Positions 41,666 through 51,344 of a stretch of 64,000 nucleotides of DNA are shown piece by piece; the stretch's first letter is position 1, and each line of letters starts with the position of its first letter. Below the pieces are notes generated by a model, which was not told where the DNA came from, did no database searches, and was given only the letters and a program-made list of their open reading frames with translations. A program made the position numbers and the translations under genes. Origin of the DNA: G963666895 sp963666895 (GTDB lineage Bacteria > Desulfobacterota > Desulfovibrionia > Desulfovibrionales > Desulfovibrionaceae); contig CAXXNS010000010.1 of the NCBI GenBank assembly GCA_963666895.2, positions 310,001 to 374,000 on the forward strand. The letters are read 5' to 3'.

Positions 41666-43705
41666 CTACTTTCCAAACTTCTTTCGGATCATCCTGGCGA
41701 AGTTGTCGCCCGTGAAGCCGTAGGTCTCGGCCAGGAGTTTGGCCGGGGCCGAATGACCGAAGTGGTCGATGCCCAGGATGACGCCGTCCAGGCCCACGAA
41801 ACGGCACCAGGGCTCGGGCCGTCCGGCCTCGGCCGCGGCCCGCCGGGTGATCTCCGGGGGCAGGACCTGGCGCTTGTACTCGTCGGGCTGCTTGTCGAAC
41901 AGATACATGGACGGCATGCTGACCACCCGGGCCGTGAACTCGCCCTTGAGCATCTCGGCCGCCTCCAGGGCCAGATGGACCTCGGAGCCCGAGGCGATGA
42001 GCAGCAGGTCCGGGTTCTCGCCGAAGTCCTTGAGCACGTAGCCGCCGCGCTGCGGACCTTCCTTGATGGCCGGATAGTCGCTCTCGTCCAGCACGGGCAG
42101 GTTCTGCCGGGTCAGGAACAGGCAGCTGGGCGCGATGCCCTCGCGGAAGGCGAAGTCCACGCAGGCCGAGGTCTCGTTGGCGTCGCAGGGCCGCAGGTCC
42201 ACCAGGGAGGGAATGAGCCGGAGCGAGCCGATGTGCTCGATGGGCTGGTGCGTGGGCCCGTCCTCGCCCACGTAGAACGAGTCGTGGGTGAACACGTAGA
42301 CCATGGGCAGGGCCTGCAGGGCGGACATGCGGATGGCGCTGCGGCAGTAGTCGGAAAAGGCCAGGAAGGTGGCGCCGAAGGGCACGGTGCCGCCGTGGAT
42401 GCACATGCCGTTGAGGATGGCGGCCATGGGGAACTCGCGCACGCCGAAGGCCAGGGCCCGGCCGGTGGGGTTCTCGCGGGAGAACAGGCCGACGTGGTCG
42501 CGGAACACGTGGGTCTGGTTGGACTCGTCCAGGTCGGCCGAGCCGCCCACCAGATGGGGCACGCGGTCCATGTTGTTGTTCAGGAACGCGCCCCAGGCCT
42601 TGCGCGTGGACACGCTGCCGCCCTTCTCGAACACCGGGTGCTCCAGGGGCAGGAACTTGCGCGGGGTCCAGATGGTCTCCCAAAAGTCGCGGAAGGACTG
42701 GTCGTCACCGTGGATCTTCCGCTCCAGGTTGGCCATCCAGTCGCGCACGTTGTCGCGCATGGCCGGGAACCGGGACTGAAAGTCCTGCTTCATGCCCTCG
42801 GGCACCCAGAACTTCTCGTCCTCGGGCAGGCCCAGATTCTTCTTGGTGGCCTTGATCTCGTCCTCGGAAAAGGGCGAGCCGTGGGTCTTGTTGCTGCCCT
42901 CCAGGCCGGCCGAGCCCTTGGCCATGGTGGTGTTGCCGATGATCAGGGTGGGCCGGGCGGTGTCGGCCCGGGCCTCCACGATGGCCTTGCGCACCTGGTC
43001 GATGTCGTTGCCGTCCTCCACGTCGATGACCTGCCAGCAGAAGGACTCGAAGGCCTTGCGGTAGTCGGTCTCGTCGCAGCGGCAGGTGGGCCCGGCGATC
43101 TGGATCTTGTTGGAGTCGTAATACACGATGAGGTTGCCCAGGCCCCAGAGACCGGCCAGAGAGGCGCAGCCCAGGCTGATGGGCTCCTGGATGTCGCCGT
43201 CCGAGGCCAGGACGTAGGTGAAGTGGTCCACCACGTCCTTGCCCAGCTGGGCGCGCAGGAAGGCCTCGGCCACGGCCAGGCCGACGGCCATGCCGAAGCC
43301 CTGGCCCAGGGGGCCGGTGGACACGGCCACGCCCGGGGTGCGGTGGCGCTCCGGGTGGCCCGGGGTCATGGAGTTCAGCTGGCGGAAGTCCTCGATGTCC
43401 TCCATGCCGATGTAGTCGATGAGGTACAGCAGGCTGTAGAGGAGCATGGACTCGTGCCCGGCCGAGAGCACGAAACGGTCGCGGTTGAACCATTCCGAGT
43501 CGTCCGGGTCGAAGTTCAGAAATTCCTTGTACAGGACGTAGGCGAATTCGGACGAGGACATGGCCCCGCCCGGATGGCCCGAATTGGCCTTCCGGGTGGC
43601 GTCCATGATCCAGCCCTTCATGACGTTGATGTAGAAACGGTCCTTGTCCACTCCCCTGCTCCCCTTGTTCGCGGCTTGCTCGTCCTGGTCATGCATCCGG
43701 TTCAA
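41666..43705 (-). CDS. tkt: Transketolase
   Basis: 679 residues, family size about 660. ThDP-dependent motifs are clear: ANSGHPGGAMSSSEF, GPLGQGFGMAVGLA, the cofactor signature ASDGDIQEPISLG ... YYDSNKI, and FGVREFPMAAILNGM with HDSFYVGEDGPTHQPIEH in the second half. It interconverts pentose-phosphate and glycolytic sugars. The TTG at 43705 has AGGAGG about 10 nt upstream, whereas the nearby ATG at 43696 is too far from it; the choice does not affect the core. It overlaps the rpiB stop and is the last gene of the rpoH operon. Confidence 0.92.
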   Translation of the reverse strand: MNRMHDQDEQAANKGSRGVDKDRFYINVMKGWIMDATRKANSGHPGGAMSSSEFAYVLYKEFLNFDPDDSEWFNRDRFVLSAGHESMLLYSLLYLIDYIGMEDIEDFRQLNSMTPGHPERHRTPGVAVSTGPLGQGFGMAVGLAVAEAFLRAQLGKDVVDHFTYVLASDGDIQEPISLGCASLAGLWGLGNLIVYYDSNKIQIAGPTCRCDETDYRKAFESFCWQVIDVEDGNDIDQVRKAIVEARADTARPTLIIGNTTMAKGSAGLEGSNKTHGSPFSEDEIKATKKNLGLPEDEKFWVPEGMKQDFQSRFPAMRDNVRDWMANLERKIHGDDQSFRDFWETIWTPRKFLPLEHPVFEKGGSVSTRKAWGAFLNNNMDRVPHLVGGSADLDESNQTHVFRDHVGLFSRENPTGRALAFGVREFPMAAILNGMCIHGGTVPFGATFLAFSDYCRSAIRMSALQALPMVYVFTHDSFYVGEDGPTHQPIEHIGSLRLIPSLVDLRPCDANETSACVDFAFREGIAPSCLFLTRQNLPVLDESDYPAIKEGPQRGGYVLKDFGENPDLLLIASGSEVHLALEAAEMLKGEFTARVVSMPSMYLFDKQPDEYKRQVLPPEITRRAAAEAGRPEPWCRFVGLDGVILGIDHFGHSAPAKLLAETYGFTGDNFARMIRKKFGK

Positions 43706-44135
43706 TGGCCTGAATCCTCCTCAAATGGCGCCCGCCCTCGAACTTGGCGGACAGGAAGGCGTCGAGGATGCCCTCGGCCAATCCCTTGCCCAATACCCGC
43801 TCTCCGAGGCAGAGCACGTTGGCGTCGTTGTGTGCGCGGGCCATTTGGGCCATGTACCCGTTGGTGCACAGGGCGGCCCGGATGCCGGGAATGCGGTTGG
43901 CCGTCATGGACATGCCGATCCCCGTCCCGCAGACGAGGATGCCTATCGTCCCGGACGGGGCTTCGTCCAGCACTTTTTGCGCCACCTTCCGGGCGAAATC
44001 CGGATAGTCGCAGGAGTCCGAGCTGTAGCAGCCCACGTCCTCCACGGCCACGCCGCGGTCGTTGAGCAGCTGGATGAGAAAGGCCTTGAGCTCCACCCCG
44101 CCGTGATCCGATCCGATGACCGCCTTGTCAGCCAT
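43689..44135 (-). CDS. rpiB: Ribose-5-phosphate isomerase B
   Basis: 148 residues. GSDHGGVELK at the N-terminus, the active-site cysteine in ILVCGTGIGMSMTANR and NVLCLGERVLG are diagnostic of RpiB/LacAB. It converts ribose-5-phosphate to ribulose-5-phosphate, the step next to transketolase encoded immediately downstream with overlapping ends. GGAGGGGAC sets the ATG at 44135; 13 nt separate it from the preceding lipoprotein gene. Confidence 0.92.
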   Translation of the reverse strand: MADKAVIGSDHGGVELKAFLIQLLNDRGVAVEDVGCYSSDSCDYPDFARKVAQKVLDEAPSGTIGILVCGTGIGMSMTANRIPGIRAALCTNGYMAQMARAHNDANVLCLGERVLGKGLAEGILDAFLSAKFEGGRHLRRIQAIEPDA

Positions 44136-44148
44136 GTCCCCTCCGTGG

Positions 44149-45099
44149 TTATTGGGCTCCACCGCCCGACTCTCCATCGGGCGATTCCAAGGTGATGACC
44201 GCGCCCGTGGTCCAGTCCCTGGGCTCCCTGTCCAGAAGCTGGCGAATCACGGTGCCGGGCATGTTCAGGGTCAGGGCCCCCTCCGGCCAGGGGCCGACCT
44301 TAATTTGTCTGTGCTTGATGCGCAAGACGCCGTGCCGGTCCCCGGGCAGGGTGACCGTGACGATCTTGGACAGGGGCGGCAGGCCCTGCCCGTCCTCCAG
44401 GACTTCCTGGTCGGACTGGTAGTCCGTGAACTCGATGACGAACACGTTCTCCTCGGGCGGCCAGGGGCTGTCGGCCAGTTCGGGCAGACGGCCGGTCAGC
44501 CGGACGGGATGGCCGCCCGCGTCCAGGAGCAGCTCCTCCACGTCGCCCTCGGAGAAGCGGTAGGTGTACAGGGACCCGGGTCCGGCCTGGGCCTCGGCGT
44601 AGCGCGGGGGCACCAGGCCGTCGAACCGGCCGGTGAGCACGTCGGCCAGGTCGGCCAGGGAGAAGGGGAAGGGCAGCCCCAGCAGCCGGGCTCCGGCCAC
44701 GGGGTCGCGGTGGGTGTAAACCTTGGACTGGTCCGGGTAGTAGGCGGCCAACCCCTGGTCGTCCTCCAGGATGTGGGCCAGGCTGCCGCCCACGCTGGAC
44801 CAGGCGTCCATGCGCAACGGCCGGGAGTACTCGCCCCAGAAATCGATGATGATGCGCACCTGCCTGGTGCCGGCCCGGTAGACCAGGCTGGACTGGGTGA
44901 CCAGGCTCTTCCCGGCCACGGTGCGGCCCAGGTAGCGGGCGCGAAAGGCCTCGAACACCTGATAGGCGGAGTCGTAGGTCTTGAAGGGCTTGGCGCAACC
45001 GGTCAGGGCCACGGCCAGGATCAGCAGCCACAGGACGATGCGGACGGCCCGAATCCGGCCGTCCCCCCGGGGGATGCGTTGTCCGGGCCGTGATCTCAT
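44149..45099 (-). CDS. LolB-like outer-membrane lipoprotein
   Basis: 316 residues. An N-terminal membrane-targeting segment (IVLWLLILAVALTGC) with a lipobox Cys35 marks a lipoprotein. The body (FRARYLGRTVAGKSLVTQSS, LAHILEDDQGLAAYYPDQSKVY) resembles the LolB/DUF4292 half-barrel lipoproteins that bind lipids or lipoproteins at the outer membrane; this is a fold-level guess. The start overlaps the stop of the TPR lipoprotein gene (ATGA), so the two probably work together at the envelope. Confidence 0.62.
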   Translation of the reverse strand: MRSRPGQRIPRGDGRIRAVRIVLWLLILAVALTGCAKPFKTYDSAYQVFEAFRARYLGRTVAGKSLVTQSSLVYRAGTRQVRIIIDFWGEYSRPLRMDAWSSVGGSLAHILEDDQGLAAYYPDQSKVYTHRDPVAGARLLGLPFPFSLADLADVLTGRFDGLVPPRYAEAQAGPGSLYTYRFSEGDVEELLLDAGGHPVRLTGRLPELADSPWPPEENVFVIEFTDYQSDQEVLEDGQGLPPLSKIVTVTLPGDRHGVLRIKHRQIKVGPWPEGALTLNMPGTVIRQLLDREPRDWTTGAVITLESPDGESGGGAQ

Positions 45100-46850
45100 A
45101 AGCCCTCGATCTTCTGCTTGACCCGGGCCGGGTCCTCGGCCCCGTACTGCAGGGCCTTCTGAAAGGCCTTGAGCGCGGTGATCTTCTTGCCCATGGCCTG
45201 GGCGATGTCGCCGTAGTGCTCCCAGATGACCGGGTCGTCGTCCACCAACTCGGCGGCCCGCTGGATCTCGGCCCAGGCCCGGTCCAGCTCGTCCATGCGG
45301 AAGTAGACCCAGGCCAGGGAGTCCACGATGTAGCCGTTGTCCGGGTCACGCGACAGGGACTGGCGCACCAGGGTCAGGGCCCGGTCCAGGTCGCGGTTCT
45401 CGTCGGCCAGGGTGTAGCCCACGTAGTTGAGCGCGTCGCCGTGCAGAGGATCGATCTTGAGGATGGACTCCATGACCTCCATGGCCTTGTCACGGTCGCC
45501 GTTCTTCTCCAGCAGCGCGCCGTAGCGGTACAGGAGGTCGGTGTCGCCCGGGTACGTGGCCAGGGCGGCCTCCAGCACCCGGAGCGCTCCCGCCCGGTCG
45601 CCCGATTGGGACAGAATCTCGCTCTCCAGCACCGCGAACACGGACTCGTCCGGGTGCTCCTGCTGGGCCTGCCGGGCCAGGGCCAGGGCCTCGTCCGTGC
45701 GGTCCTCTCCGTTGAGCACCTGAATGCGGAACTGCAGGGCGCGCGAATAGGTGGGGTCCGCGGCGTCCACCTGGGACAGGTACTCCAGGGCCTTGCCCGG
45801 GTCGTCCTCGGCCTGATAGGCGATGAAGGCCTTGTAATAGTAGTACTCGCCCGGGATGGGCTCGGAGGTGGCCAGCACGTCCAGCACGGCCGAGGCCTGG
45901 GCCGGGTAGTCCTCGTCGATGAACAGCAGGGCCGCGGACAGCAGAAAGCTCTTCTGGCCCGGCCCGGCCAGGGCGTGGGACAGGGCCTGCTCGGGCTTGG
46001 CCATCTTCAAATTCAGGGTGATGAGCCGCAGCCGGACCTCTTCCTCGGGCCCGCCCAACTCCAGAATGCGGCTGTAGACCTTGGCTGCGGACTGGTAGTC
46101 CTTGGCCATCTCGTCCAAAAAGGCCAGCTCGGCCCAGGCCTCGATAAAGCCCGGGGCCTGCTCCAGGGCCCGCAGCAGGGCCTGCCGGGCGGGCTTGGCC
46201 TGGCCCATGCGCGAATAGGCCCGGCCCAGGAGGAAATCTGTCTCGGCCGAGCGGTGGTCCTCGGGGATGCGCTCCAGATGGTCCACGGCCTGCTGGTACT
46301 CCATGGCCTCGATGAGCATCTCGGCCAGGCGCTGGCGCACCTCGTGGTCGTCGGGCGCGTCCAGCAGGTAGCTCTCCACCGTGATCACGGCGTTCTCAAC
46401 GTCGTTCTCCAGCAGGTAAGCGCTGGCCAGCACCGTGGTCAGGACCCGGTCGCCCGGGAAGGCCTCCAGCCCCTGCTTGAGGATGGTCCGGGCCTGGCCC
46501 GCCTGCTTGAGGTTGAAGTAGAGCGAACCCTTTTCCGCGTACAGCATGGCCGTGGGCTCCACGGCGATGATGCGGTCCAGGGCCGCGGCCGCCTCGGCCT
46601 GCCAGCGCAGGAACTCCTGGGAGCGCTGCTCGTCGGTGAGCCCGGACAGGCCCAGCTCCTCGATGCGGCGCAAATAGTCCTGGTAAAGCAGGTAGTCGTA
46701 GGTGAGGGAGGCGCTCTGGCTCAGGGGCTCGGGCTCGGGCAGGGGGGCCTTCTTTTTGACCCCGCAGCCGAAACCGGACAGGGCCAGGACCAGGCAGAGC
46801 AGCAGCGCGGAAATCAGGCCCTTGGGGCTATTCAATGCCGACGGGTTCAC
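45096..46850 (-). CDS. TPR-repeat lipoprotein
   Basis: 584 residues. A signal segment with lipobox LSGFGC is followed by about a dozen tetratricopeptide repeats through residue 570 (for example GRAYSRMGQAKPARQALLRALEQAP and AWVYFRMDELDRAWAEI). It is a protein-protein scaffold, probably at the outer or inner membrane's periplasmic face. A GTG start overlaps the preceding stop (GTGA), and its stop overlaps the LolB-like lipoprotein gene. Confidence 0.8.
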   Translation of the reverse strand: MNPSALNSPKGLISALLLCLVLALSGFGCGVKKKAPLPEPEPLSQSASLTYDYLLYQDYLRRIEELGLSGLTDEQRSQEFLRWQAEAAAALDRIIAVEPTAMLYAEKGSLYFNLKQAGQARTILKQGLEAFPGDRVLTTVLASAYLLENDVENAVITVESYLLDAPDDHEVRQRLAEMLIEAMEYQQAVDHLERIPEDHRSAETDFLLGRAYSRMGQAKPARQALLRALEQAPGFIEAWAELAFLDEMAKDYQSAAKVYSRILELGGPEEEVRLRLITLNLKMAKPEQALSHALAGPGQKSFLLSAALLFIDEDYPAQASAVLDVLATSEPIPGEYYYYKAFIAYQAEDDPGKALEYLSQVDAADPTYSRALQFRIQVLNGEDRTDEALALARQAQQEHPDESVFAVLESEILSQSGDRAGALRVLEAALATYPGDTDLLYRYGALLEKNGDRDKAMEVMESILKIDPLHGDALNYVGYTLADENRDLDRALTLVRQSLSRDPDNGYIVDSLAWVYFRMDELDRAWAEIQRAAELVDDDPVIWEHYGDIAQAMGKKITALKAFQKALQYGAEDPARVKQKIEGL

Positions 46851-47575
46851 AGGTCCTCCAGAAAGCGCTCCATGTCCTCGACCACCAGGCGGCCCTGCTC
46901 CAGGATCTCCGGGCCGTACTTCCGGCCGGTCCCGGTGCGGAAGCCGCCCAGTTCCAGGGGTCCGGGAACGTGCTCCCGGATACAGTCCCGCAGCTCATCC
47001 GCCGAGGCGGTGGTGTAGTCGCAATGCATCCACAGGGCCGTTGGCAGGATATCCGTTCCATATCGGAACTTGGCCGCATCGTACAGCGTGGCGGCCACAA
47101 GCCCGGCTCCGCGTTCCGGCGGCTCGGCCGACTCGTCCCTGTAGTTCTCGATGGCCCAGAGGATGCGTTCGCGCTCGCTCCGGCGCAGGTCGGCCGAGGC
47201 CAGGACCATGGCCGCGGTCTCGGCCAGCCGCTCGGGCTCGGCATCGCCGCGCTCCAGGCCGGAGAGCATGCCCGCGGCCTGGGCCTGGACGCTGAGCCTC
47301 CGGCTCTCCTCCTGGGGCATGTCCCCTGTCTCCAGCAGAAGCACCAGCCCGGCGTCCTGGGCCGTGCGCTTGGCGTGCTCGATGCCGAACATGTAGTCGT
47401 CGTAGAGGTATTGCAGGGCCTCATCCTGCAACAGGGCCAGGAGGGGGTCGTTGAAAAAGGCCTCCCAGGTAAAGGCGGCGTCGCCCGCGTTCTCCCGGTA
47501 CAGGGCGGGCTTGGGCAGACCCCGGACGCAGTCCTTGCCGCGGTGCTTCAAGGCTTCCAACAGGCTCCTATTCAT
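46847..47575 (-). CDS. Conserved-looking soluble protein, function unknown
   Basis: 242 residues. Mostly helical in appearance, with VLLLETGDMPQEESRRLS, ERILWAIENYRDES and ATLYDAAKFRYGTDILPTAL; no signal peptide or membrane helix. The helical layout recalls HD-domain-like proteins, but the HD metal motif is missing, so no function is assigned. It overlaps the rpoH stop and the TPR gene start, hence is within the rpoH operon. Confidence 0.6.
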   Translation of the reverse strand: MNRSLLEALKHRGKDCVRGLPKPALYRENAGDAAFTWEAFFNDPLLALLQDEALQYLYDDYMFGIEHAKRTAQDAGLVLLLETGDMPQEESRRLSVQAQAAGMLSGLERGDAEPERLAETAAMVLASADLRRSERERILWAIENYRDESAEPPERGAGLVAATLYDAAKFRYGTDILPTALWMHCDYTTASADELRDCIREHVPGPLELGGFRTGTGRKYGPEILEQGRLVVEDMERFLEDL

Positions 47576-48545
47576 TGTCTGGTATCCACTCCTTGGAAAA
47601 ATCGCTGACCCCGTTCTCCAACCGCTCCTTGATCTTCTCCAAAAGGCGGGACTCCACCTGGCGCACGCGCTCCCGGGTGACGCCGAACCGCTCCCCGATC
47701 TCCCGCAGGGTCAGGGGCGAGTCCGTGAGCAGGCGTTCGTTGAGGATGACCAGCTCCTTCTCGTTCAGGTCGGGCTCGATGGCCCGCAAATTATCCAGCA
47801 GGATGCCGGTGATCTGGTCGTTGGCCAGGGACTCCTCCACGCCCGGGCCCAGGTCGGGCAGGAAGTCCAGCCGGGTGGTGTCGGTGTCCTCGCCCAGGGG
47901 GGTGTCCAGGGACTGGTCGCCCCCGGACAGGCGCTGGTCCATCTCGATGATGTCCTGCTCGGATACGTCCAGGGACTCGCTCAGGGCCTCGGTGGTGGGG
48001 TCGAACCCCAGCACCTGGAGGCGCTGGCGCTCCTTGTTCAGGTTGTAGAAGAGCTTGCGCTGGGTCTGGGTGGTGCCGATCTTGACCATGCGCCAGTTGT
48101 CCATGATGTACTTCAGGATGTAGGCCTTGATCCAGAAGGCGGCGTAATAGGAGAACTTGATGCCCTTTTCCGGGTCGAACTTCTTGACCGCCTTCATGAG
48201 CCCCACGTTGCCCTCCTGGATCAGGTCGAGCACGTTCTGCATCCAGCGGCGCTGGAAGTCCATGGCGATCTTGACCACCAGCCTGAGGTGGGAGGAGATG
48301 AGGCGGAAGGCGGCGTCCTCGTCGTTCTCGTCGCGCACGCGCACGGCCAGGGCGTACTCCTCCTCGGGCTGGAGCAGGGGAAAGGAGGCGATCTCCCTCA
48401 GGTAGAGCTGGAGGGGGTCGCGGGTGGCCACCTCGCCGCGCGCCTTCTTGACCGGAGCGGGGAGGCGGTAAGGTGTCTTGTCCACGGCAAGTTGGCCGCT
48501 CTTGTCGGTCTTGCTCGAGGACGCCTGGGTGTTTTCCGACGTCAT
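47568..48545 (-). CDS. rpoH: RNA polymerase heat-shock sigma factor (sigma-32 type)
   Basis: 325 residues. Regions 1.2-2.4 are intact (LQLYLREIASFPLLQPEEE, LISSHLRLVVKIAMDFQ, GIKFSYYAAFWIKAYI), region 4.2 has the helix-turn-helix TLREIGERFGVTRERVRQVE, and TQTQRKLFYNLNKER is the RpoH box that separates sigma-32 from RpoD and RpoS. It directs core polymerase to heat-shock promoters. It heads a six-gene leftward operon with overlapping ends (unknown protein, TPR and LolB-like lipoproteins, rpiB, tkt). Confidence 0.87.
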   Translation of the reverse strand: MTSENTQASSSKTDKSGQLAVDKTPYRLPAPVKKARGEVATRDPLQLYLREIASFPLLQPEEEYALAVRVRDENDEDAAFRLISSHLRLVVKIAMDFQRRWMQNVLDLIQEGNVGLMKAVKKFDPEKGIKFSYYAAFWIKAYILKYIMDNWRMVKIGTTQTQRKLFYNLNKERQRLQVLGFDPTTEALSESLDVSEQDIIEMDQRLSGGDQSLDTPLGEDTDTTRLDFLPDLGPGVEESLANDQITGILLDNLRAIEPDLNEKELVILNERLLTDSPLTLREIGERFGVTRERVRQVESRLLEKIKERLENGVSDFSKEWIPDNE

Positions 48546-48686
48546 GGTCGTTGCGGATTCGATGTCATGGATTGCAGCCCGGCGCCATGCCGGACCCTGG
48601 ATCGTGGCCGAATCGGGTTCAGACCGGGACCGTATCTGTTTTGGGCCCGCTTTTCAACGGGTATTTCCCCGGGTCTTCCACCTATA

Positions 48687-48706
48687 TTGATTTATCTTGA
48701 TATATG
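48687..48706. promoter_or_regulatory. AT-rich direct repeat between rpoH and metH
   Basis: Two 10-bp units, TTGATTTATC and TTGATATATG, in tandem within the 248-bp divergent gap. It is the only AT-rich stretch there and about 88 nt before the metH start. A methionine-cycle operator is possible but unproven. Confidence 0.3.
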
Positions 48707-48793
48707 CATCCAATTGCGGTACCACCATATCTCCACCGGGGACGGAGGGATTCGTTGACCGTGCCCGGCCCACTGACGTAAGGAGTAAGGATC

Positions 48794-51270
48794 GTGCCCG
48801 CATTCAAGGATTTTCTCACCGACGGCCGCGTTCACCTGTTCGACGGCGCCTACGGAACCCAGCTCATGGCCCGGGGCCTGCCCGCCGGAGTTTCCCCCGA
48901 GGTCTGGGGCATGGCCAACCCCGAGGTGGTGGCCGGGGTGCACCGCGACTATCTGGCGGCCGGGGCCGAGGTCCTGACCACCAACACATTCGGCGGCACC
49001 GCGCCCAAGCTGCCGCCCGGCACCGACGTGGTGGAGCTCAACCGGGCCATGTGCCGGGTGGCCCGCCAGGCGGCCGGGGACAAGGCCTGCGTGGCCGCGT
49101 CCGTCGGACCCACCGGGCTCTTTGTCCGCCCCCTGGGCGAGATCACCTTCGAGGAACTGGTGGCCCTGTTCGCCGAGCAGATCAAGGGCTGCGTCCAGGG
49201 CGGGGCCGACCTGATCCTGGGCGAGACCCTGTTCGACCTGGCCGAGGCCAAGGCCGTGGCCGTGGCCGCCCGACAGGTCTGCGACCTGCCCGTGGCCCTG
49301 TCCATGACCTTTGAGCAGGGCCGCTGCCTGACCGGCACGGACCCGGCCGGATTCGTGGCCACGGCCCAGAACCTGGGCGTGGACATGGTGGCCACCAACT
49401 GCTCGGCCGGGCCGGACCAAATCCTGGACGTGGCCCGGACCATGGGCCAGACCCTGTGCATCCCGCTCTACGTGGCCCCCAACGCGGGCCTGCCCGAGCT
49501 GGACAAGGACGGCAACACGGTCTTCCGTTTGGAGCCCGGGCCGTTCGCCGAAAAGACCGCCAAGTTCATCGACCTGGGCGCCAAATTCCTGGGCGGCTGC
49601 TGCGGCACCGGGCCGGACCACATCCGGGCCCTGCCGGGGCCGTGCGGGGCGCGGCCTGGAAGCGGCCCCAGCCCGAGCGGCCGTCGCTCATCACCCTGAC
49701 CTCGCGCACCAGGCGCGTGGACCTGGGCCTGTCCCACCCCGTGGCCGTGATCGGCGAACGCATCAACCCCACGGGCAAGGAAGTCCTGGCCGCGGAACTC
49801 CAGGCCGGGACCTTCACCGAGGCCCTGCGCTTCGCCCAGGAACAGGCCGAGCGCGGCGCCACCATCCTGGACGTCAACGTGGGCGCGCCCATGGTGGACG
49901 AGGCCGACGTGCTGCCCCGGCTGGCCGAGTCCCTGACCCAGCGCGTGGACCTGCCCCTGTGCCTGGACACCTCCAACACCGAGGCCATGGCCTTGGCCCT
50001 GGCCCGCATGCCCGGCTCGCCCCTGGTCAACTCCATTTCCGGCGAGCCCGGCCGCCTGGAGGAGCTGGGCCCGCTCTGCGCCCGCACCGGTTCGCCCTTC
50101 ATCCTCCTGCCCCTGCTCGGCAGGAACCTGCCGGTCACCGCGGCCGAGCGCATCAAGATCATCGACGACCTGCTGGCCAAGGCAGACGATCTGTCCATCC
50201 CCAGGCGGCTGATCATGGTGGACGTGCTGGCCCTGACCGTGTCCTCCAAGCCCGAGGCGGCCACGGCCTGCCTGGACACCATCCGCCACTGCACCGGGCT
50301 GGGCCTGGCCACCACCCTGGGCCTGTCCAACATTTCCTTTGGCCTGCCCGCCCGGGAGCTGGTCAACGCCACCTTCCTGGCCATGTGCATGGGCGCGGGC
50401 CTGTCCGCCTGCATCGCCAACCCGGACTCCTTCCGGCTCATGGAAGCCCTGGCCGCGGGCGAGGCCCTGCTGGGCCGCGACGCCAAGGCCGAGACCTTTA
50501 TCCGGGGCTTTGCCGGCTGGAGCCCGGGGACGGTCGGCCACGGATCGGCCGCGCCGGCCGCCAAGCCCGGACCGGCTTCGGGCGCTGGTTCGGCCTCCGG
50601 GCCGGACAACGATTCCGACGGCGGAGCCTCGGCCGACCCCCTGTACCGGGCCGTGCTCCAGGGCGCGCGCGACGACATCCAGGACCTGGTGCGCCAGGCC
50701 CTGAAGCAGGACCGCGAGCCCTTCGCCCTGGTCAACGAGCACCTCATCCCGGCCATCATGGAGGTGGGCGAGCGCTATGAGCGCAAGGACTACTTCCTGC
50801 CCCAGCTCATCGCCTCGGCCGAGACCCTGCAGAACGCCCTGACCCTGCTGGAGCCCCTGCTGGCGGAATCCCGCAAAGGCGAGGCCCGGCAGCGCGTGGT
50901 CATGGCCACGGTGCAGGGCGACATCCACGACATCGGCAAGAACATCGTCTGCCTGATGCTCAAGAACCACGGCTACGAGGTCATCGACCTGGGCAAGGAC
51001 GTGTCCGCCGAGACCGTGGTGGACCGGGCCCAGGAGGCCGGAGCCTCGCTCATCGGCCTGTCCGCGCTCATGACCACCACCATGGTCCGCATGGAGGACA
51101 CCGTGCGCCTGGTGCGCGAGCGCGGCCTGGACTGCCGGGTCATGCTTGGCGGGGCCGTGGTCACCGAGGCGTTTGCCCGGTCCATCGGCGCGGACGGCTT
51201 CGCCCTGGACGCGGTGGAGGCTGTGCGCCTGGCCAAGGAGCTCACCGCGCGGCCCGAGCGTACCCATTGA
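48794..51270 (+). pseudogene. metH: Cobalamin-dependent methionine synthase, frameshifted
   Basis: Together the two frames encode about 825 residues: homocysteine S-methyltransferase domain (LFDGAYGTQLMARG; zinc Cys in NCSAG and GGCCGTGPDHI), pterin-binding domain (VAVIGERINPTGKEVL, ATILDVNVGAP), and B12 cap and binding domains with the ligand motif GDIHDIGKNI. The SAM-dependent reactivation domain is absent, as in many anaerobes. The first frame ends at 49699 in nonsense after GPDHIRALPG; the second carries on as GAVRGAAWKRP. A missing G near 49635 (CTGCCGG for CTGGCCGG) explains it, so either a mutation or a sequencing indel. GTG start with AGGAG upstream. Confidence 0.82.
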
Positions 51271-51344
51271 CTTGCCAATCGGGAGCACGGATATAGATGG
51301 GGGAAGCGGACGACCGCTTGAACCCCAACGTCCCCGGAGGTGAC

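Noticed and set aside
48546..48793. SAM, SAH or cobalamin riboswitch ahead of metH
   Set aside because: No conserved B12 box or SAM-type junction could be found; only the short AT-rich repeat is visible.
49456..51270. Separate methyltetrahydrofolate-corrinoid protein starting inside metH
   Set aside because: No ribosome site; the first about 75 codons are out-of-frame metH sequence. One missing base explains both frames.
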